Below are positions 18,279 to 26,625 of a DNA stretch of 64,000 bases, in pieces (the stretch's first letter is position 1; every line of letters begins with the position of its first letter). The notes below the pieces were generated by a model, which saw only the letters and a list, made by a program, of their open reading frames with translations, made no database searches and was not told where the DNA came from. The translations under genes were made by a program, and so were the position numbers. This DNA comes from Sulfurimicrobium sp963741495. Its GTDB lineage: Bacteria; Pseudomonadota; Gammaproteobacteria; Burkholderiales; Sulfuricellaceae. The DNA lies in assembly GCA_963741495.1 (NCBI GenBank), contig CAVUID010000015.1, forward strand, positions 310,001 to 374,000. Reading direction: 5' to 3'.

Positions 18279-19888
18279 ATGAAAATAGCCATCGCCCAAA
18301 TCAACTGTACTGTTGGTGACATCAGCGGCAATGCCGCGAAAATACTAGACTATGCCATTCGTGCGCGAGAGATGGGTGCGCAGATTCTGGTGACGCCTGA
18401 ATTGTCTCTCACCGGCTATCCGCCGGAGGATCTGCTGCTGCGCGATGGCTTCTATAGTGCCTGTGATGCGGCATTGTTCGAACTTGCCCAGCGCACTGAG
18501 GGCATTACGCTAGTAGTCGGCCATCCGCATCAGGAGAACGGCAATCGTTACAACGCGGCTTCCGTGCTGCAGTCTGGCAAGGTCGTGGCGACTTATCACA
18601 AACAGCGATTGCCGAATCACTCGGTTTTTGACGAGGTGCGCTATTTCACTCCCGGCACCGAGGGGTGCTCGTTCGAAGTGGATGGCGTGCAGTTTGGGCT
18701 CAATATCTGTGCCGATATCTGGGAAGAGGGTGCGCCAGTATGTGCCAGCCAGGCTGGCGCCAGGGTGCTGCTGGTACTGAATGCCTCCCCCTATCACATG
18801 AACAAGCAGATTTCACGCTATGAGGCAGTACGCGAGCGCATTGGCGAATGCGGATTGCCGGTGGTCTATGTCAATCTGGTGGGTGGCCAGGATGAACTGG
18901 TATTCGATGGTGCTTCCTTTGTCATGGATGCGAATGGTGATCTGGTGCATCAGTTACCGGCATTCGAGGAAGCGCTGCGGCTGGTGGAATTCGAAAATGC
19001 CTCGCCACAGATGGGTGAGATTGTGCCGGAGCACACGCTGGAGGAAAATGTTTACCGCGCGCTGTGCCTCGGGGTCAGTGATTATGTCGGTAAGAATGGT
19101 TTTCCGGGCGTGTTGCTGGGACTTTCCGGCGGGATCGACTCGGCACTGGTGCTGGCGATCGCCGTGGATGCGCTGGGGGCGGACCGGGTGCGTGCAGTGA
19201 TGATGCCCTCACAGTTCACGGCGGATATCAGCCTCCATGATGCGGAGACAATGGCAGGCACCCTGGGTGTGAAATACAGCGAAATCTCCATCAAGCCGGT
19301 GTTCGATGCCTTTCTCAGATAGTCTGGCCGACGAATTTGATCGTTTGCCGTTTGATACTGCCGAGGAAAATATTCAGGCGCGCATTCGCGGCACCCTGTT
19401 GATGGCGCTATCCAACAAGTTCGGGTCTATCGTGCTCACGACCGGCAACAAGAGCGAAATGGCGGTCGGTTATGCCACGCTTTATGGCGACATGGCCGGC
19501 GGCTTCGCGGTGCTGAAGGACGTGCCGAAGATGCTGGTGTATCGCCTGGCGCGTTACCGCAATCAGCTCGGCCCTGCCATTCCGGAGCGTGTTATTGTCC
19601 GTGCCGCCCTCGGCCGAGTTGCGCCAGAACCAGACCGATCAGGATAGCCTGCCGCCTTATGAAGTGCTGGATGTCATCCTGGAAGCCTATGTCGAGCACG
19701 ATATGTGTCCCCATGACATCATTGCAATGGGGTTTGACGAGCACGACGTGCGGCGCGTGATCAAGCTGATTGACCTGAGTGAATACAAGCGCCGGCAGGC
19801 GCCTGTAGGCGTGCGCATCACGCCGCGCGGGTTCGGCAGGGACCGGCGCTATCCCATCACATCGAAATACCGTCCGTGGAAAGAATAA
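18279..19888 (+). CDS. nadE: Glutamine-dependent NAD+ synthetase, two frameshifts
   Basis: NadE amidates nicotinic acid adenine dinucleotide to NAD+. The N-terminal nitrilase-like glutaminase domain is complete (TPELSLTGYPPEDLLLR, YHKQRLPN, GLNICADIWE), followed by the synthetase domain with the P-loop LLGLSGGIDSALVLAIA. Frame breaks near 19313 (CTCAGATAG for CTCGATAG) and near 19592 (GTGCCGCCC for a CCGCCC reading) must be corrected to join FDAFL-DSLADEFDRL and ERVIVR-PPSAELRQNQTDQDSLPPYE. The end is SKYRPWKE. ATG 18279 is preferred over the TTG two codons upstream. It lies 16 bases ahead of glnB. Confidence 0.94.
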
Positions 19889-19904
19889 TCAGGAGATTGA
19901 AAAT

Positions 19905-20243
19905 ATGAAAAAAATCGAAGCCATCATCAAGCCGTTCAAGCTCGACGAAGTACGCGAAGCCTTGTCGGAAATCGGCGTGACCGGTCTGACTGTGACCGAG
20001 GTCAAGGGGTTCGGGCGCCAGAAAGGCCATACCGAACTCTACCGTGGCGCCGAGTATGTGGTGGACTTTCTGCCGAAGGTAAAAATCGAGGTGGTGGTCG
20101 CTACCGAACAGGCGGATGCGGTGCTGGAAGCCATTGTCAATGCTGCGCGCACGGGCAAGATCGGTGACGGCAAGATTTTTGTTTCCACGGTCGAGAAGGT
20201 GGTGCGCATCCGTACTGGCGAAACCGACGAAGCAGCGATTTAA
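19905..20243 (+). CDS. glnB: Nitrogen regulatory protein P-II
   Basis: GlnB is the trimeric PII sensor of nitrogen and carbon status; it controls GlnE and the NtrB kinase. The 112 residues start MKKIEAIIKPFKLDEVREAL. The T-loop TELYRGAEYVVDF contains Tyr51, the uridylylation site, and the C-terminal signature TGKIGDGKIFV is present. A good ribosome site (CAGGAGA) precedes the ATG. Coupling nadE-glnB is common in betaproteobacteria. GlnE, a direct partner, is encoded 3.5 kb downstream on the other strand. Confidence 0.97.
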   Translation: MKKIEAIIKPFKLDEVREALSEIGVTGLTVTEVKGFGRQKGHTELYRGAEYVVDFLPKVKIEVVVATEQADAVLEAIVNAARTGKIGDGKIFVSTVEKVVRIRTGETDEAAI

Positions 20244-20259
20244 AGTTTGCTGCTGGAAT

Positions 20260-20293
20260 CAGGATCAACCTCGATGTGTCGAGGGTGATCCTG
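20260..20293. terminator. Stem-loop between convergent glnB and bamD
   Basis: A 15-base inverted repeat (CAGGATCAACCTCGA and TCGAGGGTGATCCTG, one mismatch) with a TGTG loop lies in the 59-base gap between the two convergent genes. There is no T tract, so it may act as a two-way transcript end or RNA stabiliser rather than a classic intrinsic terminator. Confidence 0.7.
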
Positions 20294-20302
20294 AAAGACG
20301 TT

Positions 20303-21087
20303 TTACCAGAGCTTCCACCAGGGTTTTTCATCCTGGGTCATTTCACCAAGAAATTTGCTGTTGGGGTGGTTTTTGACCAGTACCCTGCGTGCGTCGTCAC
20401 GCAATTCAGTCAGGCCCAGCGCATCATAGGATTTGACCATGATGGCCAGCGCTTCTTCGGTGGCAGGGGCCTGAGGGTATTGTTGCAGGGCTGCCTGGGC
20501 ACGATTCACCGCGGCCACATGGGCGCCGCGCCGTGCGTAGTAGCGTGCGACGTGCACTTCATTCGAAGCAAGCGCATTGACCAGGTAATTCATGCGCAGT
20601 GCGCATCGGGCGTGTATTTGCTGCCGGGAAAACGGGTCACCAGTTCCTTGAAGGCATCGAATGAGTCCCGCGCCGCCTTGGGGTCGCGCTCCGAGAGATC
20701 CTGGTTGGCGATGGCGCCCAGCAGTCCCAGGTCTTCATTGAAATTGGCCAGCCCTTTCAGGTAGTAGGCATAGTCCACATTGGGGTGATTGGGGTGCAGC
20801 TTGATGAAGCGATCGCAGGCGGCAATGGCTGAAATCGGTTCGTTGTCCTTGAAGTAGGCATAAGCCACCTCAAGTTGCGACTGCTGGGCATAGCGGCCAT
20901 AGGGGTAGCGCGCTTCAAGCGTTTCAAAATACTTGATGGCCTTGGTGTAATTGCCATCGCCCATCTCGCTCTTGGCTTCCGAGTAGAGCTTCTGGGCAGA
21001 CCAGCCCTTGGTTTCGTCCTGCGTTTCGGGGAATAAGCCGCAACCGGCCACCAGAACCAGCAAAATTAACGCTAAAATACGCTTCAT
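20303..21087 (-). CDS. bamD: Outer membrane assembly lipoprotein BamD, one frameshift
   Basis: BamD (ComL) is an essential TPR lipoprotein of the beta-barrel assembly machine. The start at 21087 gives MKRILALILLVLVAGC with a lipobox (LVAGC). The TPR-like part reads AQKLYSEAKSEMGDGNYTKAIKYFETLEARYPYGRYAQQSQLEVAYAYFK. The frame breaks near 20595, where SKYTPDA must join LRMNYLVNALASNEVHVARYYARRGAHVAAVNR; one missing base in a C run explains it. The protein ends DEKPWWKLW. It is divergent from rluD, and the two ATG codons overlap. Confidence 0.93.
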
Positions 21088-22075
21088 GACACCATCCATC
21101 CAAAAGTTGACCGATTATAACCGAAACGACCCCCAACTCCAGCCCATTCAACTGGAGATTCCTGCTGCATGTAGCGGGCTGCGCCTGGATCAGGCCCTGT
21201 CGAACTTGCTGCCGGAATATTCCCGCAGCCGCCTGCAAAACTGGATCAAGGAGGGTCATGTCACCCTGAATGGCGAGCTTGTCTCAACCAGGCAGATCGT
21301 GTGGGAAGGGGATCAGGCCGAAGTTCGAACGCAACTGGCAGCGGAAGAACTGGCATTCCTGCCCGAGGATATTGCGCTCGATATCGTGTACGAGGATGAC
21401 GCGCTGCTGGTTATCAACAAGCCAGCCGGACTGGTGGTTCATCCCGGCAGCGGCAACTGGCAGGGTACGATGCTTAATGCATTGCTGCATCATGCTCCGC
21501 AGCTGGCGGGCGTTCCCCGTGCCGGCATCGTGCATCGCCTCGATAAGGACACCAGCGGCCTGCTGGTGGTGGCCAAAACCCTCACCGCTCAGACTGATCT
21601 GGTGCGCCAGTTGCAGGCCCATACTGTGAAGCGCGAATATCTTGCCGTCATTCAGGGACGGCCGGAAAGAGATGGCAGCGTCGATGCGCCGATCGGGCGC
21701 CACCCGTCACAACGCACCAAGATGACCGTGATTTCGGGCGGCAAACCGGCTGTGACCCATTTCGTGGTGGAGGAGTGGTTCGCCCATCATTCGCTGGTCC
21801 GTTGCCAGCTCGAAACCGGGCGGACACATCAGATTCGGGTGCATATGCTGCACATCGGCCACCCCATGTTTGGCGACCCGGTATATGCAGGCAAGGGCAT
21901 GAATACCACGCCAGCATTACGTGACATGATGCGAAAATTCAAGCGCCAGGCATTGCATGCCACTCGCCTTGGCCTGATTCATCCGGAAAGCGGAAAGGCA
22001 ATGGAATGGCGCGCCGAGGTGCCGGATGATATGGCGCAGTTGCTGGCGCAATTACGCAGCAACGCGGAGGAATAA
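21086..22075 (+). CDS. rluD: 23S rRNA pseudouridine synthase RluD
   Basis: RluD converts U1911, U1915 and U1917 in helix 69 of 23S rRNA to pseudouridine. An S4 RNA-binding domain (SGLRLDQALSNLLPEYSRSRLQNWIKEGHVTLNG) precedes the catalytic domain with HRLDKDTSGLLVVAKT, where the Asp is catalytic, and TGRTHQIRVHMLHIGHPMFGDPVYAG. From ATG 21086 the protein has 329 residues, about 20 more at the N-terminus than E. coli RluD. That ATG overlaps the divergent bamD ATG by two bases, so a downstream non-ATG start is possible. It is nine bases ahead of pgeF, a usual pairing. Confidence 0.94.
   Translation: MTPSIQKLTDYNRNDPQLQPIQLEIPAACSGLRLDQALSNLLPEYSRSRLQNWIKEGHVTLNGELVSTRQIVWEGDQAEVRTQLAAEELAFLPEDIALDIVYEDDALLVINKPAGLVVHPGSGNWQGTMLNALLHHAPQLAGVPRAGIVHRLDKDTSGLLVVAKTLTAQTDLVRQLQAHTVKREYLAVIQGRPERDGSVDAPIGRHPSQRTKMTVISGGKPAVTHFVVEEWFAHHSLVRCQLETGRTHQIRVHMLHIGHPMFGDPVYAGKGMNTTPALRDMMRKFKRQALHATRLGLIHPESGKAMEWRAEVPDDMAQLLAQLRSNAEE
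21114..21119 (-). promoter_or_regulatory. Candidate -10 box for bamD
   Basis: On the minus strand a perfect TATAAT lies 27 bases before the bamD ATG. The best -35 at suitable spacing is the weak TGGAGT (16-base spacer). The box lies within the 5' end of the divergent rluD as annotated, which is unusual. Confidence 0.45.
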
Positions 22076-22083
22076 GCCGCGAT

Positions 22084-22815
22084 ATGGATTTCCTGATACC
22101 TGACTGGCCGGCGCCTGCCCGCGTTCAGGCGAGGGTGACGACACGGTGCGGTGGCGTGAGCATGGCGCCTTATGCCAGCTTCAATCTGGGCGACCATGTC
22201 GGTGATGATCCCGTGGCAGTGGCCGCCAACCGTGAAGCGCTGCGAGCCTGTTTGCCAGCCGAGCCTGTGTGGCTGAAGCAGGTGCATGGACATAAAATCG
22301 CAAATGCCGACCATGCCGAGGGCGTACCCGAGGCTGATGGTAGCGTGGCGCGTGAATCCGGCGTTGTCTGTGCCGTGCTGACTGCTGATTGCCTGCCAGT
22401 GCTGCTGTGCGACCGCGCGGGTTCTGTCATCGCTGCGGCTCATGCCGGCTGGCGCGGCCTCGCGGATGGCGTGGTGGAATCAGCTGTCAAGTCGATGGCG
22501 ATTGCGCCTGAAGAAGTTCTTGCCTGGCTAGGTCCTGCCATTGGACCGCAGGCGTTTGAGGTCGGCGATGAAGTGCGGCAGATATTCATGGCCCAGGATC
22601 AAGCCGCTGAAGAGGCCTTCTCCCCGCGATTCTCTCCCAACGGCGGAAAATGGCTGGCGGACATCTATATGCTTGCAAGACAGAGGCTGGCGCGAATAGG
22701 CGTACAACAGATTTTCGGCGGCAATTTTTGCACCCATACCGATGCGGAACGTTTTTATTCCTATCGCCGCGATGGCGCGACCGGACGGATGGCTTCCATG
22801 ATCTGGCTGGGTTAG
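22084..22815 (+). CDS. pgeF: PgeF/YfiH-family purine nucleoside phosphorylase (polyphenol-oxidase domain)
   Basis: The 243-residue protein belongs to the YfiH/PgeF/LACC1 family, which cleaves purine nucleosides and edits peptidoglycan precursors in E. coli. The metal ligands are visible: KQVHG, LTADCLPVLLCD and AAAHAGWRGLADGV supply the His and Cys residues. The C-terminus NFCTHTDAERFYSYRRDGATGRMASMIWL is typical. It follows rluD at nine bases, as in many proteobacteria. Confidence 0.92.
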   Translation: MDFLIPDWPAPARVQARVTTRCGGVSMAPYASFNLGDHVGDDPVAVAANREALRACLPAEPVWLKQVHGHKIANADHAEGVPEADGSVARESGVVCAVLTADCLPVLLCDRAGSVIAAAHAGWRGLADGVVESAVKSMAIAPEEVLAWLGPAIGPQAFEVGDEVRQIFMAQDQAAEEAFSPRFSPNGGKWLADIYMLARQRLARIGVQQIFGGNFCTHTDAERFYSYRRDGATGRMASMIWLG

Positions 22816-22825
22816 TTGTTAACAC

Positions 22826-22856
22826 TTGCAAGCAGACTTGACAGCTCAAGTATAAT
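22826..22856 (+). promoter_or_regulatory. Candidate sigma-70 promoter for the ZIP transporter gene
   Basis: A perfect TATAAT at 22851-22856 is preceded by TTGCAA at 22826-22831 with a 19-base spacer; a TTGACA at 22837 is too close to serve with it. A transcript from about 22863 would reach the ATG at 22887 after a short leader. Confidence 0.5.
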
Positions 22857-22886
22857 CGCCCTTTTTCAAGAATTAATGCCCATTTC

Positions 22887-23663
22887 ATGTCCACACTAAC
22901 CTGGATCGTTGTCGCCAGCCTGTTCGGCGGTGTACTAAGCGTTGCCGCTGCCGCGCTGTTCGCTTTTTCTGCGCGCGCTTCGATGGTGCCGTTGCTGGTG
23001 AGTTATGCGATTGGTGCCTTGCTGGGCGCGGTATTTCTGGAAATCCTGCCGCATGCCTTCGAACTGAACCATGACGTGCATACCATGGCGGGTACGGTCC
23101 TGTTCGGCATTCTGTTGTTCTTTACCCTGGAAAAATTGGTGCTGTGGCGCCATTGCCATCACACCGAAGAGTGCGAGGTGCACGGCGTTCACAATGGGCA
23201 TACCGACCATGGCCGCAGCGGGATGATGATCATGGTGGGCGATACTTTCCACAATTTTGTCGATGGTATCCTGATCGCTGCTGCCTTCATGGTGGATGTG
23301 CAGGTGGGGATCGTGACTTCGCTGGCCATCATCGCCCACGAGATTCCGCAAGAGGTGGGCGATTTCCTGATTCTGCTGCATTCCGGTTATACCAAGCGTC
23401 AGGCATTTACCTTTAATCTGCTATCGAGTCTGGCCACGCTGGTGGGCGGGGTGCTGGCTTATTTTGCCCTGCAATCGATGCAGGGCGTGGTGCCTTATTT
23501 CCTCGGCATTGCCGCTGCCAGCATGATTTATGTGGCGGTGGCGGACCTGATTCCCGGCCTGCACAAGCGCCCGGAAATCAAGGCCACGATCCAGCAGGTG
23601 ACGCTAATCGGTCTTGGTATCGGTACCATCTGGCTGGTCGGCGTTCTGCTTGGCAGCCATTGA
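22887..23663 (+). CDS. ZIP-family divalent metal transporter
   Basis: This 258-residue inner-membrane protein has about seven hydrophobic segments. The ZIP signature is intact: HNFVDGILIAAAFMVDVQ in one helix and HEIPQEVGDFLILLHSGY in the next, whose His, Asp and Glu residues bind Zn2+ or related metals. A short His-rich loop (HCHHTEECEVHGVHNGHTDHG, residues about 90-110) may bind metal before transport. The substrate is not known from sequence. The 3' end overlaps a small convergent gene by 60 bases. Confidence 0.92.
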   Translation: MSTLTWIVVASLFGGVLSVAAAALFAFSARASMVPLLVSYAIGALLGAVFLEILPHAFELNHDVHTMAGTVLFGILLFFTLEKLVLWRHCHHTEECEVHGVHNGHTDHGRSGMMIMVGDTFHNFVDGILIAAAFMVDVQVGIVTSLAIIAHEIPQEVGDFLILLHSGYTKRQAFTFNLLSSLATLVGGVLAYFALQSMQGVVPYFLGIAAASMIYVAVADLIPGLHKRPEIKATIQQVTLIGLGIGTIWLVGVLLGSH

Positions 23664-23816
23664 ACGCCTGCGCTGAGGCGTGCCGAAGAGCCAGAGAAAA
23701 ATGGCCAGCGGCACCAGTCCATAAAACAGGAAAGTCATCAGCCCGGCGATAAAGCTGGTTTCAGTGACAGACATCATCACCACTACATATAGCCAGCCGA
23801 TGGCGATGATGTACAT
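23604..23816 (-). CDS. Small two-helix membrane protein behind glnE
   Basis: The 70-residue protein MYIIAIGWLYVVVMMSVTE has two hydrophobic segments (about residues 2-18 and 24-45) and a basic, polar tail (GTPQRRRSMAAKQNADQPD). Its start directly follows the last base of glnE on the same strand, so it is probably cotranscribed. I have the impression that similar small proteins occur widely in betaproteobacteria, but no function is known. The last 20 codons overlap the convergent ZIP gene antisense. Confidence 0.72.
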   Translation of the reverse strand: MYIIAIGWLYVVVMMSVTETSFIAGLMTFLFYGLVPLAIFLWLFGTPQRRRSMAAKQNADQPDGTDTKTD

Positions 23817-26519
23817 CTAACCTTCCTCAAATACAGTTTGCCACAGCGCCTTTACCCCGGCCACGAAAGGCGTAGCCTGCTCGGGCGCGATGCGGGCATA
23901 TTCGGAACTCTGCAGACGCAGTGCATGCTGCCACTGGCGAAAATGGCGATAGGCGTCGCGTGCGCTTTCGGCCTGTTCGATCGGGATCAAACCCAGTTCC
24001 GCAGCAAGGCTGAGCAACGCCAGATTGCCGATATTGCGCGTCAGTTCCGGGTGTTTGTGGGCATGGGCGAGGACCAGATACTGCACCGTAAATTCCACGT
24101 CGATGATGCCGCCACGGTCATGCTTGAGGTCGAACTGGCCGCTGTTGTTGGGATGGGCGTCGAGCATTTTCTGACGCATTTCCAGCACTTCTTTTTTCAG
24201 CGCCGCAGTATCGCGTTTGCGAATCAGTACTTCATGGCGAATCTGTTCGAAACGTGCGCCGATTTCCGCGTCGCCGGCGCAATACCGGGCGCGCGTCAGG
24301 GCCTGATGTTCCCACACCCATGCCTGGGTGTGCTGATACTGGATGAAGGCCTCGACCGAGCTGACCAGGAGCCCGCTGGCGCCGTTGGGTCTGAGACGCA
24401 AATCCGTGTCGTAGAGCATGCCGGCGGGGGTCAGGCTGGTGAGCCAGGAATTCATGCGCTGCCCCAGCTTGGCATAAACCTCCGCGGCTTCCTGTGCATC
24501 ATCGTCGTAGAGAAAAATAATATCCAGGTCGGAGACATAGCCGATTTCCTTGCCGCCCAGCTTGCCGTAACCGATGATCGAGAAACGCGGCTGATCACGG
24601 TGCTTGACGCGCAAACCCTGCCAGCACAGGCGCAGAGTTTCATCCAGGATCATGTCCGCCAGATCGCTGAGGTAATCGGATAGCCGTTCGAGCGGCAATA
24701 TCTCCGCCAGATCCTGGGCAACCAGGCGGAAAATCTGGGCCTGCTTGAAGTGGCGCAGGATATCCATCTGCCTTTCGGTGTCACCCTCGGCGCCATCCAG
24801 CAATGCGCGCAGCTCGGCTTTGGCTTTTGCGCGGTCTGGTGCTGCGTGAAGCGTGCGAATATCGAGCAGTTCATCCAGCAGCACCGGGTGCTGGGTGAGA
24901 TAGTCGGAGACCCACGGACTGGTGCTGCACAGCCGGGCAACCTGGTTTAGTGTCTGCGGATATTCCAGCAGCAGGGCAAGGTAGGCGGCACGGCGGCTGA
25001 TGTTTTCCAGCAATCTGAGAATGCGCTCCAGTGTTTCGTCGGGGTTGGGGAAGGACGCCGCAACTTCAATCAGCGGCGGCAGCAGGGCATCGAAACGGCT
25101 CCGGCTGGTGTCCGGCAGCTGTTTGTAGCGATTGCTCTGGCGCAGGCTGTTCAGGCGCTGGAATGTTCCGTTGCCATCCTTGTATCCCTGTGCCTCGAGC
25201 CGGCCAGCAGCATCGGTTTCGTCCAGCACTCCCTGCCACAGGCCGGTAAGCGGGTGGCTCTGCTGCTGGCTGTGCGGCGCGGCGAACACCTGTTCGAAAT
25301 GACGCGTCACTTTCTGGCGATGAAGGTTGAGCGCGGCAAAAAAATCATGCCAGTTGTCAAAGTGCATGGACGATGCAATCAGCTGGCGATCGTTTTCGTT
25401 GCCGGGCAGGGTCTGGGTCTGGGCGTCCTCCAGGTACTGCAGGCGGTGTTCCAGATTGCGCAGAAAGACATAGGCCTCGCGCAATTCATCGACTGCCTTG
25501 GACTGCATCAGTTCGCGCTGGGCGATCAGGTCCATGGCTTCCAGAGTGGAGCGGGTCTGCAAGGCGGGTTCCTTGCCGCCGCGGATCAGCTGGAATACCT
25601 GGGTGATGAATTCGATTTCGCGGATGCCGCCGGGGCCGAGTTTGATATTGTCGTCCAGCTCGCGGCGCTGCACTTCGCGGCGGATTTGCGCGTGCAGTTC
25701 GCGCATCGAGGAAAAGGCGCCGAAATCCAGATACTTGCGGAATACGAAAGGGCGCAGCATGTCGGCCAGTTCCTGATACTGGCTGCCGCAGATGGGGCGG
25801 CCCTTGATCCAGGCATAACGCTCCCATTCCCGGCCCTGGGTGAGATAGTAGTTCTCCAGCATGGCAAAACTGGCCACCAGCGGGCCGGAATCGCCATAGG
25901 GCCGCAGCCGCATGTCGACGCGAAAGACAAAGCCATCCTGCGTATTCTCGTTCAGGGCGGTGATCAGTTTTTTGCCCAGCACGGTGAAATATTCATGGTT
26001 ACTGACATGGCGCGGCCCGGTGGTTTCGCCTTCTTCCGGATAGGCGAAAATCAGGTCGATATCCGACGAAACATTGAGTTCGCCGCCGCCCAGCTTGCCC
26101 ATGCCGACGACGATCAGATCCTGAAGCGCGCCACTTTCCTCTCCGATGGGCTGGCCATACTGTGCTTCCAGCCAGAGCGTCAAATGTTCAAGCGCGCAAG
26201 TCGTCGTGACTTCAGCCAGTTGCGTGGCGTTGTCCATGACTTCGCGCAAATCGGCGAGGCCACTGATATCGCGCACGATCAGGCGCAGCATGACGCGCTT
26301 GCGCAGCATTCTCAGGGCGGATTTGAGGCTGGCTTCGTCGCTGATTTCGGCAGCGGCAAGTGCGGCCTTCATCGCTTCGGCATTCCAGGGGGTGTGCAGT
26401 TCGCTTAGCAGTTCTTCCAGCAGAGGCGGGTTGCTTTGCGCCAGACGCTGCAGATAACGGCTGTGATGCAACCCGGATTCGATGAGGGTCTGGTCGGATG
26501 CGATCGATGGCAGGCTCAT
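23817..26519 (-). CDS. glnE: Glutamine synthetase adenylyltransferase/deadenylylase GlnE
   Basis: GlnE adds and removes AMP on glutamine synthetase under control of PII. The 900-residue protein has two nucleotidyltransferase domains: the N-terminal one with GMGKLGGGELNVSSDIDLIF (deadenylylation) and the C-terminal one with GYGKLGGKEIGYVSDLDIIF (adenylylation). Both SDxDL/I metal-binding motifs are intact. The linker binds PII, whose gene glnB lies upstream in this window. Length is near the family norm and no frameshift occurs over 2.7 kb. It starts at 26519, divergent from acs. Confidence 0.97.
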   Translation of the reverse strand: MSLPSIASDQTLIESGLHHSRYLQRLAQSNPPLLEELLSELHTPWNAEAMKAALAAAEISDEASLKSALRMLRKRVMLRLIVRDISGLADLREVMDNATQLAEVTTTCALEHLTLWLEAQYGQPIGEESGALQDLIVVGMGKLGGGELNVSSDIDLIFAYPEEGETTGPRHVSNHEYFTVLGKKLITALNENTQDGFVFRVDMRLRPYGDSGPLVASFAMLENYYLTQGREWERYAWIKGRPICGSQYQELADMLRPFVFRKYLDFGAFSSMRELHAQIRREVQRRELDDNIKLGPGGIREIEFITQVFQLIRGGKEPALQTRSTLEAMDLIAQRELMQSKAVDELREAYVFLRNLEHRLQYLEDAQTQTLPGNENDRQLIASSMHFDNWHDFFAALNLHRQKVTRHFEQVFAAPHSQQQSHPLTGLWQGVLDETDAAGRLEAQGYKDGNGTFQRLNSLRQSNRYKQLPDTSRSRFDALLPPLIEVAASFPNPDETLERILRLLENISRRAAYLALLLEYPQTLNQVARLCSTSPWVSDYLTQHPVLLDELLDIRTLHAAPDRAKAKAELRALLDGAEGDTERQMDILRHFKQAQIFRLVAQDLAEILPLERLSDYLSDLADMILDETLRLCWQGLRVKHRDQPRFSIIGYGKLGGKEIGYVSDLDIIFLYDDDAQEAAEVYAKLGQRMNSWLTSLTPAGMLYDTDLRLRPNGASGLLVSSVEAFIQYQHTQAWVWEHQALTRARYCAGDAEIGARFEQIRHEVLIRKRDTAALKKEVLEMRQKMLDAHPNNSGQFDLKHDRGGIIDVEFTVQYLVLAHAHKHPELTRNIGNLALLSLAAELGLIPIEQAESARDAYRHFRQWQHALRLQSSEYARIAPEQATPFVAGVKALWQTVFEEG

Positions 26520-26625
26520 GATTAAGTTTCTGGGTCTTGTATAAGATATATGATTCGGGTTGTGGAAAGCGCTGGCGTAAAGCGATATTATTAGCCGTTA
26601 TTGTATCCCTGTGGAGATGAAAAAC

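Noticed and set aside
22837..22856. TTGACA directly followed by TATAAT upstream of the ZIP gene as one promoter
   Set aside because: The spacer is only nine bases or fewer, too short for sigma-70; TTGCAA at 22826 was used instead as a weaker option.
25254..26408. Open frame of 384 codons on the plus strand inside glnE
   Set aside because: Antisense shadow of glnE, whose two catalytic domains are intact.
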